Positions 6,139 to 9,415 of a DNA stretch of 9,415 bases are shown here, piece by piece. The notes below the pieces were generated by a model. It saw only the letters and a program-made list of their open reading frames with translations, was not told the origin of the DNA and did no database searches. How positions within the stretch are numbered: the first letter of the stretch is position 1; every line of letters begins with the position of its first letter. The DNA lies in contig JANMNT010000104.1 in assembly GCA_031368465.1 (NCBI GenBank), positions 1 to 9,415 on the forward strand, written 5' to 3'. The stretch is from UKL13-2 sp031368465. GTDB lineage: Bacteria > Pseudomonadota > Gammaproteobacteria > Burkholderiales > Usitatibacteraceae. A program made the position numbers and the translations under genes.

Positions 6139-6495
6139 ATGAAATCACGTACCATGAACGTATTGAGCCGGCTTCTTATTGTGTCGACACTGGCATTGCC
6201 ATTCCACTCGGCCAACGCCGGCATGATCGGAACAACATCCATTGCAGCACAAGCCGATACCAGCATGCAGCGATCCATTGTCACGACGGCCTTGAACCGC
6301 AGCCAGACTGTAAATGCATTGAGTGCATATGGCATCACGCCAATGAGTGCCGAGGCGCGCGTGGCATCAATGACCGACGCTGAAGTGGCGACAATCGCAG
6401 GCCGTATACAAGCCGTACCGGCAGGCGCGGACGGCGGCATCATTGCCTTGATTCTGGTGGTGTTCCTCATTTGGTTGGTCGTACAACGCCGCTGA
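6139..6495 (+). CDS. PA2779-family exported small protein
   Basis: The product is 118 aa. ATG 6139 is chosen because GGAG (6129-6132) lies six bases upstream; a TTG at 6085 would extend it without a ribosome site. Residues 1-27 form a signal peptide ending ANA before GMIGTTS. The mature part is short and polar (GMIGTTSIAAQ..., then MTDAEVATIAGRI), followed by Gly99-Gly100, a 14-16 residue hydrophobic segment and a QRR end. The form (signal peptide, small domain, Gly-Gly, C-terminal membrane segment, basic tail) and the following C39-like peptidase gene identify the PA2779 family named after Pseudomonas aeruginosa. Function is unknown. The tail looks like a membrane anchor or sorting signal. 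It leads an operon with the peptidase 39 bases downstream. Confidence 0.82.
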   Translation: MKSRTMNVLSRLLIVSTLALPFHSANAGMIGTTSIAAQADTSMQRSIVTTALNRSQTVNALSAYGITPMSAEARVASMTDAEVATIAGRIQAVPAGADGGIIALILVVFLIWLVVQRR

Positions 6496-6534
6496 TCAAC
6501 CCTGCTTGCAATAGCGGTAGATATTGGTAGCGTC

Positions 6535-7581
6535 TTGCGGCATATCTGCCGGATAGTGGGCGCGCTGATTCTGGCGTGGGCGGTTGTCGGGTGCAGTGTG
6601 ATGATCCCTCAGACAATTGCCCTGCGCGGCGCATGGCCGCCTGACGTTCCTGCAATCGCCGAGGTCGAAGGTGTGCCGTTTTACCCGCAGCAAGGTCAGT
6701 GGTGCGGACCGGCGTCGCTGGCGGCAGCGCTCAACTACTCGGCATTTCCGGCAACGCCATCCAGCTTGGCAAATGACGTATTTTTGCCCGGACGTGGCGG
6801 CAGCCTCCAGGTTGAGATGGTAACCGCTGCGCGCCGCGCGGGCGCCCTTGCCTACCCGTTACGTCCATTATTGGTTGACTTGTTGCGTGAAGTTGCCGCT
6901 GGGCATCCGGTATTGGTCCTTCAGGATATTGGTTTCGGCCTCATTTCAGCGTGGCATTATGCGCTCGTCATTGGCTACAACTACCCTGCTGGAGAGCTGT
7001 ATTTGCGTTCGGGCACGACCCCTCGGCTGGTTATGCCATTTACGCTATTTGAAGCAAGCTGGCGCACCGGACAATACTGGTCAATGGTCGTTCTACCACC
7101 GGACGTCATGCCGGCAACGGCGAACGAAACCGACATGCTTGTTGCGTTACTGGCAATGTCGCAATCACATGCGGCCCAACAAACGTTGACACCACCAATA
7201 CCAACACGTCGAAATCCTGCTGTGACCGGCTTTCAAACATTCCTTGGCCGCTGGCCATCAAACGAGATCGCCAGCGCGGCTCTCGCCAATCTGCACTATG
7301 CCAACCACGATTTGAACGAGGCGGAGGCGGTATTGCGGGCGGCGCTGCTGCGCCAGCCGCAATCGACCGCTCTGCGAAACAATCTTGCGCAAGTACTCGC
7401 CGATCAGTACCGCTGCACGGAAGCGCAATGGGAACTGGCGCAAATTCGGCGATTACCCGGTGATCAGAATCGCTTCGAAGCGGATATTGCAGACACGGCA
7501 CGCAACATCGATGCACATGTACGGGCCGGTCATTGTCTGATGGGGGGCCCCACCCAGGCGGGGAACAAATTATTGCGATAG
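6535..7581 (+). CDS. PA2778-family C39-like cysteine peptidase lipoprotein with TPR-like repeats
   Basis: The product is 348 aa from TTG 6535. This start gives a complete lipoprotein signal (RHICR, hydrophobic stretch, VVGC with Cys20); no ATG is available, and the ribosome site is weak. Residues 45-187 are a C39-like papain-fold domain: PQQGQWCGPASLAAALNY with Cys57 as the likely nucleophile and Gln52 or Gln53 as oxyanion residue, and WHYALVIGY with His141. The third active-site residue is probably Asn149 but is not certain. Residues about 242-306 form TPR-like helical repeats (AALANLHYANHDLNEAEAVL and following), suiting protein recognition. Unlike C39 domains of bacteriocin ABC exporters, there is no transporter part and the lipobox places it on the outer face of a membrane. 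It is read in the same frame as the PA2779-type gene, separated by that gene's TGA. Confidence 0.87.
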   Translation: MRHICRIVGALILAWAVVGCSVMIPQTIALRGAWPPDVPAIAEVEGVPFYPQQGQWCGPASLAAALNYSAFPATPSSLANDVFLPGRGGSLQVEMVTAARRAGALAYPLRPLLVDLLREVAAGHPVLVLQDIGFGLISAWHYALVIGYNYPAGELYLRSGTTPRLVMPFTLFEASWRTGQYWSMVVLPPDVMPATANETDMLVALLAMSQSHAAQQTLTPPIPTRRNPAVTGFQTFLGRWPSNEIASAALANLHYANHDLNEAEAVLRAALLRQPQSTALRNNLAQVLADQYRCTEAQWELAQIRRLPGDQNRFEADIADTARNIDAHVRAGHCLMGGPTQAGNKLLR

Positions 7582-7629
7582 ACCGGTGCGCGAGCCACCA
7601 ATTGTGCAAACCCGATAACGCGCCAACTG

Positions 7630-7893
7630 TTAGCGGTAAAACGCTTCGACCGTGCCGGACAACTTGATCAGCAACGGATTACCTTTGCGGTCCACCGCCT
7701 TGCCGGCGGGCACCTTCACCCAACCCTCGCTGATACAGTATTCCTCGACATCAAACCGCTCGCGTCCATTGACCCGGATGCCGACGTTCTGCTCAAACAG
7801 TGCGGCGACATGATACGGGCTGCGCGGATCAGCGGACAGGCGGTCGGGGAGTGAGGGTGGTGTCGCTGTGGTTGGTTCGGTTGCGTCGATCAT
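7630..7893 (-). CDS. DUF3297 family protein
   Basis: The product is 87 aa from the ATG at 7893-7891. The conserved block LPDRLSADPRSPYH, then GIRVNG, VEEYCISEGWVKVPAGKAVDRKGNPL and IKLSGTVE fits the DUF3297 family, which is small, soluble and cytoplasmic (no signal or membrane segment) and has no known role. Family proteins begin just before LPDRL, so the chosen start, with about 14 extra residues, is more likely than the TTG at 8013. No good ribosome site is seen before either. The gene converges on the C39-like peptidase gene with 48 bases between stops and lies downstream of nrdB beyond that gene's terminator, so it probably has its own promoter in 7894-8018. Confidence 0.85.
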   Translation of the reverse strand: MIDATEPTTATPPSLPDRLSADPRSPYHVAALFEQNVGIRVNGRERFDVEEYCISEGWVKVPAGKAVDRKGNPLLIKLSGTVEAFYR

Positions 7894-7910
7894 GATGGTA
7901 TGTTGGCGGG

Positions 7911-7922
7911 GATGGATGGATG
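7911..7922. repeat. (GATG)3 tetranucleotide repeat before DUF3297 gene
   Basis: Three perfect GATG units followed by GG lie 18-29 bases upstream of the DUF3297 start codon, on the other strand. They occupy the place where a ribosome site would be expected to begin. Three copies is short for slippage. Confidence 0.4.
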
Positions 7923-8018
7923 GGTCGATCAGGCGAGGCGCTAGTTTAACGGCAGATATGGCGTCGCAGGCAATTGAACTGCATCCTCGACTGGGATTCG
8001 ACGCTGGACCCAAAATGG

Positions 8019-8042
8019 AAAAAGGGGCGCTTATCGCACCCC
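8019..8042 (-). terminator. Intrinsic terminator of nrdB
   Basis: On the minus strand GGGGTGC, loop GATAA, GCGCCCC (plus 8024-8042) forms a 7-bp GC-rich stem with one G-U pair, followed at once by TTTTT (plus 8019-8023). It begins 26 bases after the nrdB stop. This is the best terminator in the window. Confidence 0.85.
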
Positions 8043-8067
8043 TCCTCTTGTTGGGCCAGACATTTTC

Positions 8068-9282
8068 TTACTCCCAATTCAGCGCTCCACCCGTCTGATA
8101 CTCGATCACGCGTGTCTCAAAGAAATTTTTCTCTTTCTTCAAGTCAATGAGTTCCGACATCCACGGGAATGGGTTGGTCGCACCGGGGTACAACACATCA
8201 AGTCCGATCTGCTGCGCACGACGGTTGGCGACAAAACGCAAATACTCTTTGAACATCGGTGCATTCAGGCCAAGCACGCCACGCGGCATGGTGTCTTCAG
8301 CATAGGCGTATTCAAGTTCAACGCCTTTGCGGAACAACCCTTCGATTTCCGTTTTGAATTCGTTGGTCCAGAGCTGCGGGTTTTCGAGTTTGACGGTGTT
8401 GACCAGATCAATACCAAAGCTGCAATGCATTGATTCATCACGCAGGATGTATTGATACTGTTCCGCCGCACCGGTCATTTTGTTTTGACGGCCGAGTGAC
8501 AGGATTTGCACAAAGCCGACGTAGAAAAACAGGCCTTCCATGATGCAGCTGAACACAATCAGTGATTTCAACAACGCTTGGTCGTTTTCAAACGTGCCGG
8601 TCTTAAAATTTGGGTCGGACAAGATGTCGATAAACGGAATCAGGAACCGGTCTTTGTCACGGATACATTTGATTTCGTTATAGGCGTTAAAAATTTCCGC
8701 TTCATCGAGACCAAGTGACTCGGTGATGTATTGGTAGGCGTGCGTATGGATTGCTTCTTCAAACGCCTGACGCAGCAAATACTGGCGGCACTCTGGCGCG
8801 GTGATGTGGCGGTAGGTGCCGAGCACAATGTTGTTGGCAGCGAGTGAATCAGCGGTGACAAAAAATCCCAGGTTACGCTTGACGATCAGGCGCTCGTCGT
8901 CGGTCAACCCTTCCGGGTTTTTCCAGGTGGCGATGTCGCGCGTCATGTTGACTTCCTGGGGCATCCAGTGGTTGGCGCAGCCGGAAAGATATTTGTCCCA
9001 CGCCCATTTGTATTTGAACGGGACCAGTTGATTGACGTCGGACTTGCCGTTGATGACGCGTTTTTCTTCGGCGCGAACACGCGCAAAACGCGCATCGATG
9101 GCGGGGTTGATATCGTTGCTTGGGGGCGCATTCGGTTTGTCGTCGAGCATCGGCCGCGCGGCATCGGCAAAAGCGCCGTTGGCGGCAGTTGGTTGCACTT
9201 CCTGCAGGCGTGGCATCACGCGGGCGGGTGGCATCGGCGGTGCGGGAATGGCGGAAGGTGTATCGTCCCAAGTTAGTGACAT
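8068..9282 (-). CDS. nrdB: Ribonucleotide reductase class Ia, beta subunit
   Basis: The product is 404 aa. The ATG at 9282-9280 has GGAG (complement of 9289-9292) six bases upstream, so the 23-residue extension to 9351 is rejected. NrdB holds the diiron-tyrosyl radical cofactor that NrdA needs to reduce ribonucleoside diphosphates to deoxyribonucleotides. Predicted iron ligands, by spacing to known R2 proteins, are Asp145 (TADSLAAN), Glu176 and His179 (EEAIHTHAY), Glu249 (IMEGLFFY), and Glu283 and His286 (RDESMHCSFG). Tyr183 is at the radical position, so this is a Tyr-radical enzyme and not the Phe-bearing class Ic type. The C-terminal tail GGALNWE is the NrdA-docking peptide. Residues 1-60 form a Pro/Ala-rich extension relative to E. 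coli NrdB. nrdA is expected immediately beyond the right edge. Confidence 0.97.
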   Translation of the reverse strand: MSLTWDDTPSAIPAPPMPPARVMPRLQEVQPTAANGAFADAARPMLDDKPNAPPSNDINPAIDARFARVRAEEKRVINGKSDVNQLVPFKYKWAWDKYLSGCANHWMPQEVNMTRDIATWKNPEGLTDDERLIVKRNLGFFVTADSLAANNIVLGTYRHITAPECRQYLLRQAFEEAIHTHAYQYITESLGLDEAEIFNAYNEIKCIRDKDRFLIPFIDILSDPNFKTGTFENDQALLKSLIVFSCIMEGLFFYVGFVQILSLGRQNKMTGAAEQYQYILRDESMHCSFGIDLVNTVKLENPQLWTNEFKTEIEGLFRKGVELEYAYAEDTMPRGVLGLNAPMFKEYLRFVANRRAQQIGLDVLYPGATNPFPWMSELIDLKKEKNFFETRVIEYQTGGALNWE

Positions 9283-9339
9283 GTGTGGCTCCGGTTTTTC
9301 TTGTTGCGTTCGGTTATGTGTGTTTTGTTTTGAAGAATT

Positions 9340-9377
9340 TCGCCCCCTCAACCTGCAATGACGAGGGGGCGATTTTT
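9340..9377 (+). terminator. GC-rich hairpin upstream of nrdB, U-run on plus strand
   Basis: TCGCCCCCTC (9340-9349) and GAGGGGGCGA (9363-9372) pair perfectly over 10 bp with a 13-base loop, and TTTTT follows at 9373-9377 on the plus strand. As read by nrdB (minus strand) the same stem is followed by AAATTCTT, a poor terminator. It lies 58 bases upstream of nrdB, so it may lower or process a nrdA-nrdB transcript in one direction and stop antisense transcripts in the other. The remaining bases to 9415 show no recognisable gene end. Confidence 0.6.
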
Positions 9378-9415
9378 GTTGCCTGCGGCTATTTTCTTGA
9401 GGCTCAGTGTTTGTG

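Noticed and set aside
6535..7581. C39-like gene as part of a bacteriocin or contact toxin exporter
   Set aside because: No ABC transporter or membrane fusion gene is present, and the protein has a lipobox and TPR-like repeats, unlike exporter C39 domains.
7911..7922. GATG repeat as a phase-variation switch for DUF3297
   Set aside because: Only three copies and outside the reading frame; too short to claim slippage control.
8068..9282. NrdB as a class Ic (radical-Tyr-less) enzyme
   Set aside because: Tyr183 is present at the radical position and the first ligand is Asp145, as in class Ia enzymes.

Overview
The window looks like a chromosomal segment of a betaproteobacterium, most likely Burkholderiales. 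The evidence is the OmpA-type porin with a Cys-bearing C-terminal tail, the class Ia NrdB with an N-terminal extension, the Fe-type SodB, the DUF3297 protein and the PA2778/PA2779 gene pair. GC content is moderate, roughly low-to-mid 50s percent by eye. Placement below order is not possible from this sequence alone.

Layout, left to right. A DUF3494 (ice-binding-like) gene, cut at its 5' end by the window, is followed by a hairpin and an OmpA-family outer-membrane protein. Next come an AI-2E family transporter, a two-BON-domain lipoprotein, a 48-residue lmo0937-type membrane peptide missed by ordinary length cut-offs, and Fe superoxide dismutase (sodB), all on the plus strand. A gene-poor stretch from about 5064 to 6138 holds several inverted repeats, a 12-bp degenerate tandem repeat and one short minus-strand gene for a His/Cys-rich peptide. 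Then come the PA2779-family exported protein and the PA2778-family C39-like cysteine peptidase lipoprotein, a probable two-gene operon. Convergent to it on the minus strand lie DUF3297 and, upstream of that, nrdB with a clear intrinsic terminator. Sequence upstream of nrdB, where nrdA would be expected, leaves the window at the right edge.

How the genes may work together. The plus-strand half is dominated by envelope and stress functions: OmpA, a BON lipoprotein, a small membrane peptide and SodB. The BON gene and the PA2779-PA2778 operon share an 18-bp imperfect inverted-repeat motif (TGTACG-N4-CGYACAGA) at almost the same distance from their start codons, which suggests common control. The most unusual unit is the PA2779/PA2778 pair: an exported small protein with a Gly-Gly just before a C-terminal membrane segment, next to a lipoprotein C39-like protease with TPR-like repeats. 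This fits a periplasmic protease and its substrate, but that link is inference. No CRISPR array, insertion sequence, tRNA or rRNA was found.
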